From assembly GCA_963821715.1 (NCBI GenBank), contig CAWGET010000006.1:496001-560000 (forward strand): a stretch of DNA of 64,000 bases, given 5' to 3'. The first letter of the stretch is position 1. Every line of letters starts with the position of its first letter. The position numbers and the translations under genes were made by a program. Below the pieces are notes generated by a model. The model had not been told where the DNA came from, ran no database searches, and saw only the letters and a list, made by a program, of their open reading frames with translations. Positions 27,875 through 36,272 of the stretch are shown one piece after another. The DNA is from CAWGET01 sp963821715. Lineage in GTDB: Bacteria > Bacteroidota > Ignavibacteria > Ignavibacteriales > Melioribacteraceae.

Positions 27875-28918
27875 TTAGGCAATTAAATTTTTTTCTTTGA
27901 TTTGTCTCGCGGCCATTGCGTAGCCTCCATCCGCTCCGTCAATAAAATAAAATTGACGATTGTTTTTCTTAGAAGCCGCTTTACTTAGCCGCGCCGAGGA
28001 TGATATATGTATTCCGTAAACTATTTCATCCGGATAAAACTTCGTCTCCAAAAACGTCTCAAGTTTCTCTCTTTGATCCGGTGTTCCGGATAAAATTCTT
28101 CTAAGTGCGTTATCAAATTTTCTAAAATCGCTCGACTGAATTTCGTTTGAAGAACTGTATTTATCTTTTCTATTCCACAAAAAAGGAAGGTTGCTTCCCA
28201 GCCAATTTTTATGCTTGCTGCGCTGCCAAATTTCGCTGTTGCCGTAAATCTTTTTTATTTCCGAAATAACCCTTTTATAGACTTTGGTATTTTTTTCCAC
28301 CGAAGGAGAAACGGCTTTAACGATAAGCGCGACAATCTCACCATGTATACTCGGAATATCGTCCCACTGAAGTTCAAAATTTTGAATTCTAAGTTCTTCA
28401 AGTTTGTCCGGTGCAAAAGAATAACTGAACAATTTATTTTTGATAAACCGTTCTGCATATTCCAATCCCCCGCCGAGAAATACCGACTGAATATGGTTTT
28501 CCGAAGCCCGGTATTTTGCAACGAGAACTTTATAACCGGCTTTTTTTACGCTTTCGTAGTTTATAATTCCCGTTCGCAAATCGAAATTATATTTTTGCTT
28601 TGCGTGATTTTTATGCAGGAAAAGTATTTTTTCAATTTTTTGATTTTGTGATTTTGGCGCGCAAAGTATTGCTCCGTCTCCGCCGAACAGATATGGAATT
28701 TCCAGCGGCTTGCATAAATCCAAAGCTGAATTTATGATCGAAGCTCCCGTAGTGTTAACTTCTTTATACTTCCCTTCCTGAATAGCTTTCGTCGAATTCA
28801 CGATATCTGAAACCGCGATATCCCATTCATCGGGAATTTCCCGGTAATGGGCAATGTTTGTCACATCGAGGAATCTGTTCAGTATCGGGAGGTCTTTATA
28901 AAAATCATCGGAATGCAT
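27875..28918 (-). CDS. DUF3095 protein (nucleotidyl-cyclase-like)
   Basis: 347 residues. Family landmarks: ILNRFLDVTNIAHYREIPDEW, SDIVNSTKAIQEGKYKEVNTTGA, FGGDGA, and the C-terminal FIDGADGGYAMAA. The Asp of SDIVNSTKA and the GGDGA loop mirror the metal- and nucleotide-binding parts of class III cyclases, so a cyclic-nucleotide or related activity is possible but unproven. Single gene; no partner evident. Confidence 0.85.
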   Translation of the reverse strand: MHSDDFYKDLPILNRFLDVTNIAHYREIPDEWDIAVSDIVNSTKAIQEGKYKEVNTTGASIINSALDLCKPLEIPYLFGGDGAILCAPKSQNQKIEKILFLHKNHAKQKYNFDLRTGIINYESVKKAGYKVLVAKYRASENHIQSVFLGGGLEYAERFIKNKLFSYSFAPDKLEELRIQNFELQWDDIPSIHGEIVALIVKAVSPSVEKNTKVYKRVISEIKKIYGNSEIWQRSKHKNWLGSNLPFLWNRKDKYSSSNEIQSSDFRKFDNALRRILSGTPDQREKLETFLETKFYPDEIVYGIHISSSARLSKAASKKNNRQFYFIDGADGGYAMAARQIKEKNLIA

Positions 28919-29035
28919 CCGCCGCCTCTCAAATCAAATGTTGTTCCATATCACATAATCGGAACAATAAATGATTTGTTGAGAACGGAAACGAGATTTA
29001 AACTACTATTTTAGAAACAAACTTTATGAATAAAT

Positions 29036-29170
29036 TTACTTAAACATCAGCCCGATACTCAAGCCTCCACCGTACATTTTTCCGCGGATCTTTTTCACAG
29101 ATTCCTCGTAAAATTCTCCTTTGATGAAATATTTTTTGAAGTTCTTCGCGGGAGAATTTTTCTGATTCAC
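29036..29170 (-). pseudogene. Short unrecognised coding remnant or small protein
   Basis: A 44-residue reading from a GTG at 29170 ends in KMYGGGLSIGLMFK. The amino-acid make-up (NFKKYFIKGEFYEESVKKIRG) looks protein-like and the frame stays open to a stop at 29189-29191, but no family was recognised. It sits in the 377-base gap between two genes. It may be the 3' stub of a lost gene or a real small protein. Confidence 0.35.
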
Positions 29171-29294
29171 CAGGGAAAAGATTGGCTGTTAGAACTCAAG
29201 AATTTCAACAACTGTGCAGGATAATATTCTAATGTAACTATTTTCCGATTTGCTCGTCTTAATTAATATAGTTCAAAAAAAATCAGAAAAACCA

Positions 29295-31496
29295 ATGAAA
29301 AAACTTTTACTTTTAATTCTATTCTCTGTTACACTGTTCTTATCCGCCAAAACTACCAACAGCGGCAAAGCCATTCTTCTAAAAAAAATTCCGCCATCTT
29401 TAATTAAAATTGACGGAGTAATAGACGAAGCCTGGAATGGCGCCGATTCAGCACAGATCGAATTTCAAATGCAGCCGTTTTTCGGTAAAGTTCCGGCACG
29501 TAAAACCGTTGCTAAAGTAGTTACCGACGATGAAGCGCTTTACTGTCTGATAAAAAGTTACGACGACATAAAAGACATCCAAAAAAACACCGGCTTATTC
29601 GATCAGGCGGAAGGCGACGTTGTTTCTATTATGATTGATACTTTTAATGATAAAAAAACCGCTTATAGATTTGCGGTAAATGCAGCAGGAGTTAAGAATG
29701 ATTCCAGACTTTTGGACGACGCACGTAACAGAGACCAGAATTGGGACGGCATCTGGTTCGCAGATTCCAAAATTTATGATTGGGGTTTCGCGACAGAAAT
29801 AAAAATTCCATATAAATCGATAAAGTATGATAATCGCCTGACAACTTGGGGTATAGACTTTGACAGATGGAATCCGAAACGCTCCGAAGATCTTTACTGG
29901 TGCGAATATGAAGAGAATGAAGGAATGCGCGTCTCGAAGTTTGGAAATCTGCTTTTTGATAATTTTAATCCCTCTTCCGAAGGATTGAATTTGGAAATTT
30001 ATCCTGTTGGAATTACCAAAGCGGTTTATAAGGAAGATAATTCTTACGATCTTTCGGCGGATGCGGGAATAGATGTTTTCTTTAATCCGTCGCCGAAACT
30101 GACTTATCAGCTTACAGCCAATCCGGATTTTGCGCAGATTGAAGCGGACCCTTATGATTTTAACATATCGCGATATGAATCTTATTTCAATGAACGCCGC
30201 CCTTTCTTTACCGAAGGTAATGAAATTTTTATGGCTTCTGGAAAGCAGAGGAGCAGCGGCTTTTATCGTCCGCTTGAATTATTTTATTCGAGAAGGATCG
30301 GAGAAAAATTGCCCGACGGAAAGGAAGTCCCTTTAATCTTCGGAACCAAAGCCTTTGGAAGAATCGGGAACTGGGAATACGGCGGGTTTCTTGCAACAAC
30401 CGCCGAAACTGATTATATGGAAGAAGACGATGATGAAAATCTTGTAAATAAAACCGAGCCGCGCGCATATTTTAGTTCCGCCCGGCTTCGAAGAAACATT
30501 TTAGGAAACTCGACCATCGGATTTTTATTTGTGGGAAAACATACGGCGGATCATAATTACGGCGTTTTTGATATCGACGGTGCTTTCCGGGGCTCGTCCT
30601 GGCAGCTTTCTTATCAGATAGCAAGATCGTTTCAGGATTCTGAGGGCGATTTTGCGGGCTCAGCCGGATATATGTTCTCGGGAGACAAATGGATAAATTT
30701 TATACGCGGAAGATATATCGGGAAAGAATTTGATATCGACCAAGTCGGTTACGTTCCCTGGATCGGCACTGGCAGTATTACACACATCGCGGGTCCGCGC
30801 TGGTATTTTAACAAAGGCGCAATCAGCCAGATTTTAATTTACGGCGGCTACTCCGGCGAATATAATTACGAAGACGAGTATCTTGATAAATCTCTCGTTC
30901 TTGGTTTTAATATGCAGTTAAGAAGCAATTGGGGTTACGAGATAAATTTATCTGCCGGTAAATCGAAAGACGAAGACGTAAAATACAATTCCTACGAAGC
31001 AACATTAAGTTCTTGGTTTCACGTTTCGCCGGTTTGGGAAGGAAATCTTTGGGCGGGTTACTCGAAAACTTATAACTTCTCACGCGAATTTCTCGCTTAT
31101 TATTCGTGGGTAGGCGGACAAATAAACTGGCGAGCCGCTAAGATTTTGCAACTCGGGACTTCGGCGGACGTTTGGGTGGAAGGAAATCCGGAGGGCGGAG
31201 TTGAGGACGTAACTTACAATGCGCGTCCTTATTTTTCTCTAACTCCGATTAACAATCTAAATTTGAATCTTTACGTAGATAATGTTTTTACGAAATCTGC
31301 CGACAGGTTCGACCGTGTTATCCTCGGATTTTTGCTTTCATATAATTTCGCGCCTAAAAGCTGGATCTACTTTGCGATTAACGAAGTGAGAGAGAGGACG
31401 GAATATTTGGATCAATACAGAATGGAGCGGCCGATGAGAATGCAGACAACCGACAGAGCCGGGGCTTTAAAAATAAAATATCTATATTATTTTTAA
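29295..31496 (+). CDS. Outer-membrane DUF5916 protein with N-terminal CBM9-like domain
   Basis: 733 residues from the ATG at 29295, chosen because a signal peptide (KKLLLLILFSVTLFLSA) follows immediately. Residues about 30-220 form a carbohydrate-binding family 9-like domain (IKIDGVIDEAWNGADSA). The rest is a DUF5916 beta-barrel-like region (DFAQIEADPYDFNISRYE, FFTEGNEIF) ending in an aromatic-rich IKYLYYF. Such proteins sit in the outer membrane of Bacteroidota relatives; function unknown. It ends two bases short of the convergent small gene. Confidence 0.85.
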   Translation: MKKLLLLILFSVTLFLSAKTTNSGKAILLKKIPPSLIKIDGVIDEAWNGADSAQIEFQMQPFFGKVPARKTVAKVVTDDEALYCLIKSYDDIKDIQKNTGLFDQAEGDVVSIMIDTFNDKKTAYRFAVNAAGVKNDSRLLDDARNRDQNWDGIWFADSKIYDWGFATEIKIPYKSIKYDNRLTTWGIDFDRWNPKRSEDLYWCEYEENEGMRVSKFGNLLFDNFNPSSEGLNLEIYPVGITKAVYKEDNSYDLSADAGIDVFFNPSPKLTYQLTANPDFAQIEADPYDFNISRYESYFNERRPFFTEGNEIFMASGKQRSSGFYRPLELFYSRRIGEKLPDGKEVPLIFGTKAFGRIGNWEYGGFLATTAETDYMEEDDDENLVNKTEPRAYFSSARLRRNILGNSTIGFLFVGKHTADHNYGVFDIDGAFRGSSWQLSYQIARSFQDSEGDFAGSAGYMFSGDKWINFIRGRYIGKEFDIDQVGYVPWIGTGSITHIAGPRWYFNKGAISQILIYGGYSGEYNYEDEYLDKSLVLGFNMQLRSNWGYEINLSAGKSKDEDVKYNSYEATLSSWFHVSPVWEGNLWAGYSKTYNFSREFLAYYSWVGGQINWRAAKILQLGTSADVWVEGNPEGGVEDVTYNARPYFSLTPINNLNLNLYVDNVFTKSADRFDRVILGFLLSYNFAPKSWIYFAINEVRERTEYLDQYRMERPMRMQTTDRAGALKIKYLYYF

Positions 31497-31498
31497 TT

Positions 31499-31729
31499 TT
31501 ACAAGATTTGCCGGTGTTTGAAATTCTTCAAATATTCTATGGTTCCTACAATCAGGAAAGCGGCGCAGGCGTAAATAAAATCGGATTTTTGAAGATGGAA
31601 GGAGGCTTCTCTTCCCAGCAAATAATTTATTATACGGATAATTGCAAACAATAAAATTATAGCCGCAAATCCCGAAGCGCCAAGCAAGAAAGGATAAAAG
31701 AAATATTTAGAGAAAGACTTTTTGTTCAT
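31499..31729 (-). CDS. Small membrane protein of unknown function
   Basis: 76 residues with two hydrophobic helices (about 10-35 and 48-62) and a basic C-terminus (YLKNFKHRQIL). No family recognised. It is convergent with the DUF5916 gene (2-base gap). Its upstream side carries the twin palindromes at 31.85 kb, which may control it. Confidence 0.55.
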   Translation of the reverse strand: MNKKSFSKYFFYPFLLGASGFAAIILLFAIIRIINYLLGREASFHLQKSDFIYACAAFLIVGTIEYLKNFKHRQIL

Positions 31730-31850
31730 AGTTTTCCGGCGAATGTGATTTCATCAATACTATTAATTATGTGCAAATTTTATACCCGTTAGAAATAGGT
31801 GATTTTAATCTGAAACAGCGCTTAAATTTTTCAAATCGGTAGTATTTACT

Positions 31851-31893
31851 GTAACGTTTTGTTACACTGACCTAATTTGTAACGTTTTGTTAC
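31851..31893. promoter_or_regulatory. Twin 15-bp palindromes, candidate operators
   Basis: Two identical copies of GTAACGTTTTGTTAC (31851-31865 and 31879-31893), each an inverted repeat GTAAC/GTTAC around five bases, with starts 28 bases apart. They lie in the 326-base divergent region between the small membrane protein gene and the GNAT gene. Identity of the copies and their symmetry suggest sites for a dimeric repressor or activator acting on one or both genes. Confidence 0.6.
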
Positions 31894-31996
31894 GTTTCCA
31901 GAAAAATAAGAGAACAAAAGTCAGCGCTAAAGAAATTAGAGATCAAAAAAAATCCGGCGGCTTACCTTTTTCTTTAAAATTCTCAAAATCCCTTTC

Positions 31997-32022
31997 CTTT
32001 TTTTCTTTTTTCTTTTTTCTTT
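31997..32022 (+). repeat. Heptamer pyrimidine repeat (C plus six or seven T)
   Basis: C followed by T runs of 7, 6, 6 and 3, giving three near-perfect heptamer units in the leader of the GNAT gene, 34 bases before its ATG. Such tracts slip easily during replication. Confidence 0.6.
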
Positions 32023-32055
32023 AAATTTAGTTCAAAAATATACGGAATTTGAAAA

Positions 32056-32535
32056 ATGGATTTAAAAATTAAAGAAGCGGAAGAAAAGGATATTCCACTT
32101 ATTCTTTCGTTCATCAAAAAATTAGCGGATTATGAAAAACTCAGCGGCGCTGTTAAAGCCGATGAAAATTCTTTGAGAGAATCTCTTTTCGGAAAAGAGA
32201 GCGCTGCGCACGCACTGCTGGCTTATCATCAAAATAAAGCCGTTGCCTTTGCAATTTACTTTTTCAATTTTTCAACTTTTTTGGGAAGAAAGGGGTTATA
32301 TTTGGAAGATATATTCGTCCTGCCCGAAATGCGCGGTAAAGGTTTCGGCAAAGAGATTTTGAAATATCTTGCCGAGGTTGCGCTGAAAAATAATTGCGGC
32401 AGATTTGAATGGGCTGTTTTGGAATGGAATGAACCTGCGATGAAATTCTACGAAAAACTCGGTGCGGCGCAAATGGACGATTGGAGAATTTACAGGCTTG
32501 ATAAAGAAGGCATTAAGAAACTAACGGAAAAATAA
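32056..32535 (+). CDS. GNAT-family N-acetyltransferase (polyamine-acetyltransferase-like)
   Basis: 159 residues. Acetyl-CoA-binding loop RGKGFGKEIL, and the YLEDIFVLPEMRGKG and WAVLEWNEPAMKFYEKLGA segments typical of the spermidine/diamine acetyltransferase branch. It would transfer acetyl from acetyl-CoA to an amine in the cytoplasm. It is 5 bases from the MscS gene, so the two are co-transcribed. Confidence 0.85.
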   Translation: MDLKIKEAEEKDIPLILSFIKKLADYEKLSGAVKADENSLRESLFGKESAAHALLAYHQNKAVAFAIYFFNFSTFLGRKGLYLEDIFVLPEMRGKGFGKEILKYLAEVALKNNCGRFEWAVLEWNEPAMKFYEKLGAAQMDDWRIYRLDKEGIKKLTEK

Positions 32536-32540
32536 TTTTT

Positions 32541-33782
32541 ATGATTGAACTTTTTAACAATGTAAAGGATTGGTTTCAGCAATATCCTTTTTTATACGAT
32601 AATCTTAAATTCTTCGGAATTTTAGCGCTCAGTTATGCGGCTTATTTAATTACGCGAAGAATAATTTTCGGCGGCGTAAAAAAATTAGTTACCAGAACAA
32701 AAACGGATCTTGACGATATTTTACTCCGCGACAAGCTGATGAGAAGATTATCTCTCATAGTTCCAATGCTTGTAATCAATTACTTCGCGCATACAATTCC
32801 GGAGATTGAAGAACTAATTAAGCGAGTAACATCTGCCGCCATCGTTTTGCTGTTTCTTCTCTCAATTGGTTCGGTTATCACGTCAGTAAATATTTATCTT
32901 GAGCGCCAAGTAAGATTTAAGGAAAGATCGATCAAGGGTTATCTGCAAATCACTAAAATTGTTCTCTACATTCTTGGGATAATTTTTATAGTGGGAGTTC
33001 TTACCGGGCAGTCTCCTTGGACTTTACTAACGGGAATCGGCGCTCTCACGGCGGTGATAATTTTAATTTTCCGCGATACTATTTTATCTTTTGTGGCAAG
33101 TATTCAAATTTCTTCTTACGATCTTGTAAAAGTGGGCGACTGGATTGAGATGCCGAAATACGGAGCCGACGGAGATGTGATTGATATCGCTCTTCATACA
33201 ATTAAAGTGCAGAACTGGGATAAAACTATTACGGTTATCCCAACTTACAAACTCGTCGAAGATTCTTTCAAAAATTGGCGGGGAATGAGATTGGCAGGCG
33301 GACGCAGAATTATGCGTTCAATTTACCTCGATCAATCGAGCATAAAATTTGTAGATGACGATCTCTTAGAGCGCTTCAAAAAAATACGTCTCATTTCCGG
33401 TTACGTAAAAGAAAGAAAAGCGGAGATTGATAAATATAATTCAGAGAAAAAAATAGATATTTCGGTTTCGGCTAACGGCAGGAAGATGACAAACATCGGA
33501 ACATTCCGGGAATATCTTAAAGCATATTTACGGGATCGCGAAGATATCCACAACAATTTAACTTTTCTAGTACGCCAGTTGGAACCCGGCGAAAAAGGAA
33601 TTCCAATCCAGATTTATGTGTTTGCCAAAACAACCGAATGGGCTGTTTACGAAGACATTCAGGCGAATCTGTTCGATCATATTTTAGCGATAGTTCCTGA
33701 GTTTGATTTACGGATTTTCCAAAATCCGAGCGGTGCCGATATTCGAAGTCTGATTTCAAAAAATTCCGATCTGAAAAATTAA
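32541..33782 (+). CDS. Mechanosensitive ion channel, MscS/YbdG family
   Basis: 413 residues. Four or five N-terminal membrane helices lead into the pore helix region (WTLLTGIGALTAVIILIFRDTILSFVASIQIS). The MscS beta domain follows (VKVGDWIEMPKYGADGDVIDIALHTIKVQNWDKTITVIPTYKL) and then the C-terminal cytoplasmic domain with NWRGMRLAGGRRI, as in E. coli YbdG. It would release solutes under osmotic downshock. Second gene after the acetyltransferase. Confidence 0.92.
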   Translation: MIELFNNVKDWFQQYPFLYDNLKFFGILALSYAAYLITRRIIFGGVKKLVTRTKTDLDDILLRDKLMRRLSLIVPMLVINYFAHTIPEIEELIKRVTSAAIVLLFLLSIGSVITSVNIYLERQVRFKERSIKGYLQITKIVLYILGIIFIVGVLTGQSPWTLLTGIGALTAVIILIFRDTILSFVASIQISSYDLVKVGDWIEMPKYGADGDVIDIALHTIKVQNWDKTITVIPTYKLVEDSFKNWRGMRLAGGRRIMRSIYLDQSSIKFVDDDLLERFKKIRLISGYVKERKAEIDKYNSEKKIDISVSANGRKMTNIGTFREYLKAYLRDREDIHNNLTFLVRQLEPGEKGIPIQIYVFAKTTEWAVYEDIQANLFDHILAIVPEFDLRIFQNPSGADIRSLISKNSDLKN

Positions 33783-33827
33783 AAAATATTAGTTATGTTT
33801 AAGGTTTACTGTAAATAAGGGATATAT

Positions 33828-34982
33828 ATGAAATCGACTGTTGCAGAAACTATTGGATACGCATTAAAAGATTTAGGAGTGGATGTTGTAACTTATGTTC
33901 CGGGACACGGCGCGAGCGAGGCGTTTATAAGTTTTAACGAAAAAACTATGAAAAGAGCAGCGCTTTCTTATAACGAAGAACCGGCTTATTCTATAGCTCA
34001 CGGAGCAGCTATCGCGGGCAAAAGATCGGCTTCGATGATGAAATCGCACGGTTTCGTAAAAGCCGGAAACGCCGCCGTCGATTCTCAATACACAGAGCTT
34101 ACAGCGGGTTATGTAATTTTTATTTTTGAAGATAAGCAGGGTTCTCACTCGGACAATATTCTTGAAATTGAACCGATTCTGCGGGGAATGTATTTCCCAT
34201 ATTTCATAGCAAAAAAGGAAACCATTTATTACGATATAGTAAAAAGTTACGAAGAATCGGAGCGGAGGGGAATCCCGGTGGCGCTTCTAGTAGATTCCGA
34301 CGACGTTGAAAAAACCACAGAATATGAATACAGCAAAAACCTAAGGAAGACATTCAATTATAGCCGAGATGTTCTAAAGCACGTTGTATCGCCTATCCTA
34401 AGCGAATATCAATTCAAATTATATAATGCAAAGAAATTGGATATGCATGCAGCGAATTTTGAGAAGCCTAAATTTCCCCTTGTTCCGGATGAATTGCCAA
34501 CACGATATCAGGAATCAATCAAAAAATATATTCCCTTGTTCGATTCATTTAAAAATTTCCGTGGTGAGATTGTTACCGGAGATACTAGCGTTTCCAGCAA
34601 CTTTGCTTTTCCACCATACAATTTAATAGATATTGTTACGCACATAGGCGGAAGTATTCCGCTTGCCATTGGAGCTTATCTAGCAGGATTTAGAAATGTG
34701 TGGGCGGTTACAGGCGATTTCGGATTTTTATCTTCCGGTTATTTAGGTTTGTTAGATGCCGTGCAGCGCGAACTTCCTTTGAAGATAATTATTCTTTATA
34801 ATAAAGAAGCTTCTGCTACGGGCGGACAGTTGATAAATAAAAAATTATTGATGAGAATGCTGGCCGGCTTCGAAAGATTTATTAAGCATATCAATGATCC
34901 CTTTGATCCAATGGAAATAAATGAAGTTTTATCTGAAGCCGCGGCTTCAGATGACATGAAAATTATTGTAGTTAATTATTGA
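33828..34982 (+). CDS. Thiamine-pyrophosphate enzyme, indolepyruvate oxidoreductase alpha (IorA)-like
   Basis: 384 residues. The N-terminal part (LKDLGVDVVTYVPGHGASEA, YNEEPAYSIAHGAAIAGKRSASMMKSHG) matches the Pyr domain. The C-terminal part has the TPP-binding segment VTGDFGFLSSGYLGLLDAVQ and the IILYNKEASATGGQ motif. It resembles IorA but lacks its C-terminal ferredoxin domain, and no IorB gene is near. It might be a non-oxidative 2-oxoacid decarboxylase. AGGG precedes the ATG. Confidence 0.75.
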   Translation: MKSTVAETIGYALKDLGVDVVTYVPGHGASEAFISFNEKTMKRAALSYNEEPAYSIAHGAAIAGKRSASMMKSHGFVKAGNAAVDSQYTELTAGYVIFIFEDKQGSHSDNILEIEPILRGMYFPYFIAKKETIYYDIVKSYEESERRGIPVALLVDSDDVEKTTEYEYSKNLRKTFNYSRDVLKHVVSPILSEYQFKLYNAKKLDMHAANFEKPKFPLVPDELPTRYQESIKKYIPLFDSFKNFRGEIVTGDTSVSSNFAFPPYNLIDIVTHIGGSIPLAIGAYLAGFRNVWAVTGDFGFLSSGYLGLLDAVQRELPLKIIILYNKEASATGGQLINKKLLMRMLAGFERFIKHINDPFDPMEINEVLSEAAASDDMKIIVVNY

Positions 34983-34994
34983 ATTTCCTTAGTT

Positions 34995-35014
34995 AAACCA
35001 AGAGAAGTTGGTTT
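34995..35014 (+). terminator. Small hairpin between the TPP enzyme and DUF819 genes
   Basis: Perfect 7-bp stem AAACCAA / TTGGTTT with a six-base loop, 12 bases past the TPP enzyme stop. There is no T run, so it may be a transcript 3'-end or attenuator hairpin only. A second small stem (ATTGAT / ATCAAT) follows near 35030. Confidence 0.3.
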
Positions 35015-35075
35015 CAATCAAAACATATAATTGATGAAATCAATCGATAAATAAATATTAATAACAGGTTATCTC

Positions 35076-36221
35076 TTGTTCAATTCTACTTTAATATCAC
35101 CCGATAGTCATTGGTTAATCTGGGCGGTTTTATTTTCCGCTGCGGCATTTTCGCTCTGGTCCGAGAAGACAAAGATCGGTTCAAAAATTTCTGCGGTTGT
35201 AGTCGCTATTTTATTCACATTTGTTTTATCGAATTTATCAATTATTCCAACTTCCGCTCCCGCTTACGATATCGTTTGGTCTTATCTCGTTCCGCTCGCT
35301 ATTCCGCTTTTATTATTTAAAGCAGACTTGCGTAAAATTTTGAAGGAAGCCGGACCAACTCTGCTCGCGTTTGCTTTCGGCGGAATCGGCACAGTCCTCG
35401 GAACTATCATCGCGTATAATTTAATTCCGCTGGGTGAAGAAGGATGGAAACTCGCCGGTATTTTCTGCTCAACTTACGTCGGCGGTTCGATGAATTATGT
35501 AGCGGCGGCGGAAGCGCTTCAGCTAAATTCTCCGGCTCTTCTTACAGCCGGAATTGCGGCGGATAATTTAATAATGACTTTGTATTTTATTCTTCTCTTC
35601 GCAATTCCTTCTATGAAATTTTTGCAGAAAAGATTTAAAACTATTCACGATGATCAATCTATAATTGACTACGAAGAAAATGAAGCGGAAACGGCGAGAG
35701 AAAATCCCGATATTTTAAGTATGGCTCAAGCGCTCGCCATCGGATTCTCGATTTCCGCTATCGGATTTTTACTCGAAGATCTATTCAATATTCCAGGCAG
35801 CGGAATTCTTTTCATCACTGCGATTGTTGTAACTCTGGCTACTTCCTTCCCCGCTTTTTTCGATTCGATAAAAGGAGCGGATAAAATCGGCACTTTGCTT
35901 ATGCAGGTTTTCTTCGCCGCAATAGGAGCCAGTGCAAACATAAAAGTTGTTCTAGACGTTGGTCCCATTTTGTTTTTATTTGCCGGACTAATTTTATTAA
36001 TACACCTGATTTTTCTTTTAGGCGCGGGGAAGATTTTTAACATTGATCTCGCGGAAATCGTAATAGCATCCAACGCGAATATGGGCGGACCGACAACCGC
36101 TGCGGCAATGGCTGTCGCAAAACGATGGAGAAATCTTGTTATCCCGGCAATTCTTTGCGGAACTCTCGGATATGCCATTGCGACTTTCGTGGGAGTAGCC
36201 GTTGGATATTGGCTTAAATAG
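35076..36221 (+). CDS. DUF819-family membrane protein (YjcL-like)
   Basis: 381 residues with about ten membrane helices. Family blocks are LVPLAIPLLLFKADLRKILKEAGP, FCSTYVGGSMNYVAAAEAL, and the C-terminal SNANMGGPTTAAAMAVAKRW, which resembles ion/solute carriers. Transported substrate unknown. The TTG at 35076 is the only reasonable start, preceded by CAGGT. Convergent with the DUF4175 gene across 51 bases. Confidence 0.85.
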   Translation: MFNSTLISPDSHWLIWAVLFSAAAFSLWSEKTKIGSKISAVVVAILFTFVLSNLSIIPTSAPAYDIVWSYLVPLAIPLLLFKADLRKILKEAGPTLLAFAFGGIGTVLGTIIAYNLIPLGEEGWKLAGIFCSTYVGGSMNYVAAAEALQLNSPALLTAGIAADNLIMTLYFILLFAIPSMKFLQKRFKTIHDDQSIIDYEENEAETARENPDILSMAQALAIGFSISAIGFLLEDLFNIPGSGILFITAIVVTLATSFPAFFDSIKGADKIGTLLMQVFFAAIGASANIKVVLDVGPILFLFAGLILLIHLIFLLGAGKIFNIDLAEIVIASNANMGGPTTAAAMAVAKRWRNLVIPAILCGTLGYAIATFVGVAVGYWLK

Positions 36222-36272
36222 AACAAGATTCCATATTATAAATATATGATACTAAACATAGCTTACACTTCA

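Noticed and set aside
28211..28651. 146-codon plus-strand frame
   Set aside because: Antisense of the DUF3095 gene, with no family-like motif.
31997..32022. CRISPR or long tandem repeat
   Set aside because: Units are only seven bases of C and T; no spacer-repeat structure is present anywhere in the window.
35726..36226. 166-codon minus-strand frame
   Set aside because: Antisense of the DUF819 gene; its Ala/Ile/Lys make-up mirrors the membrane helices.
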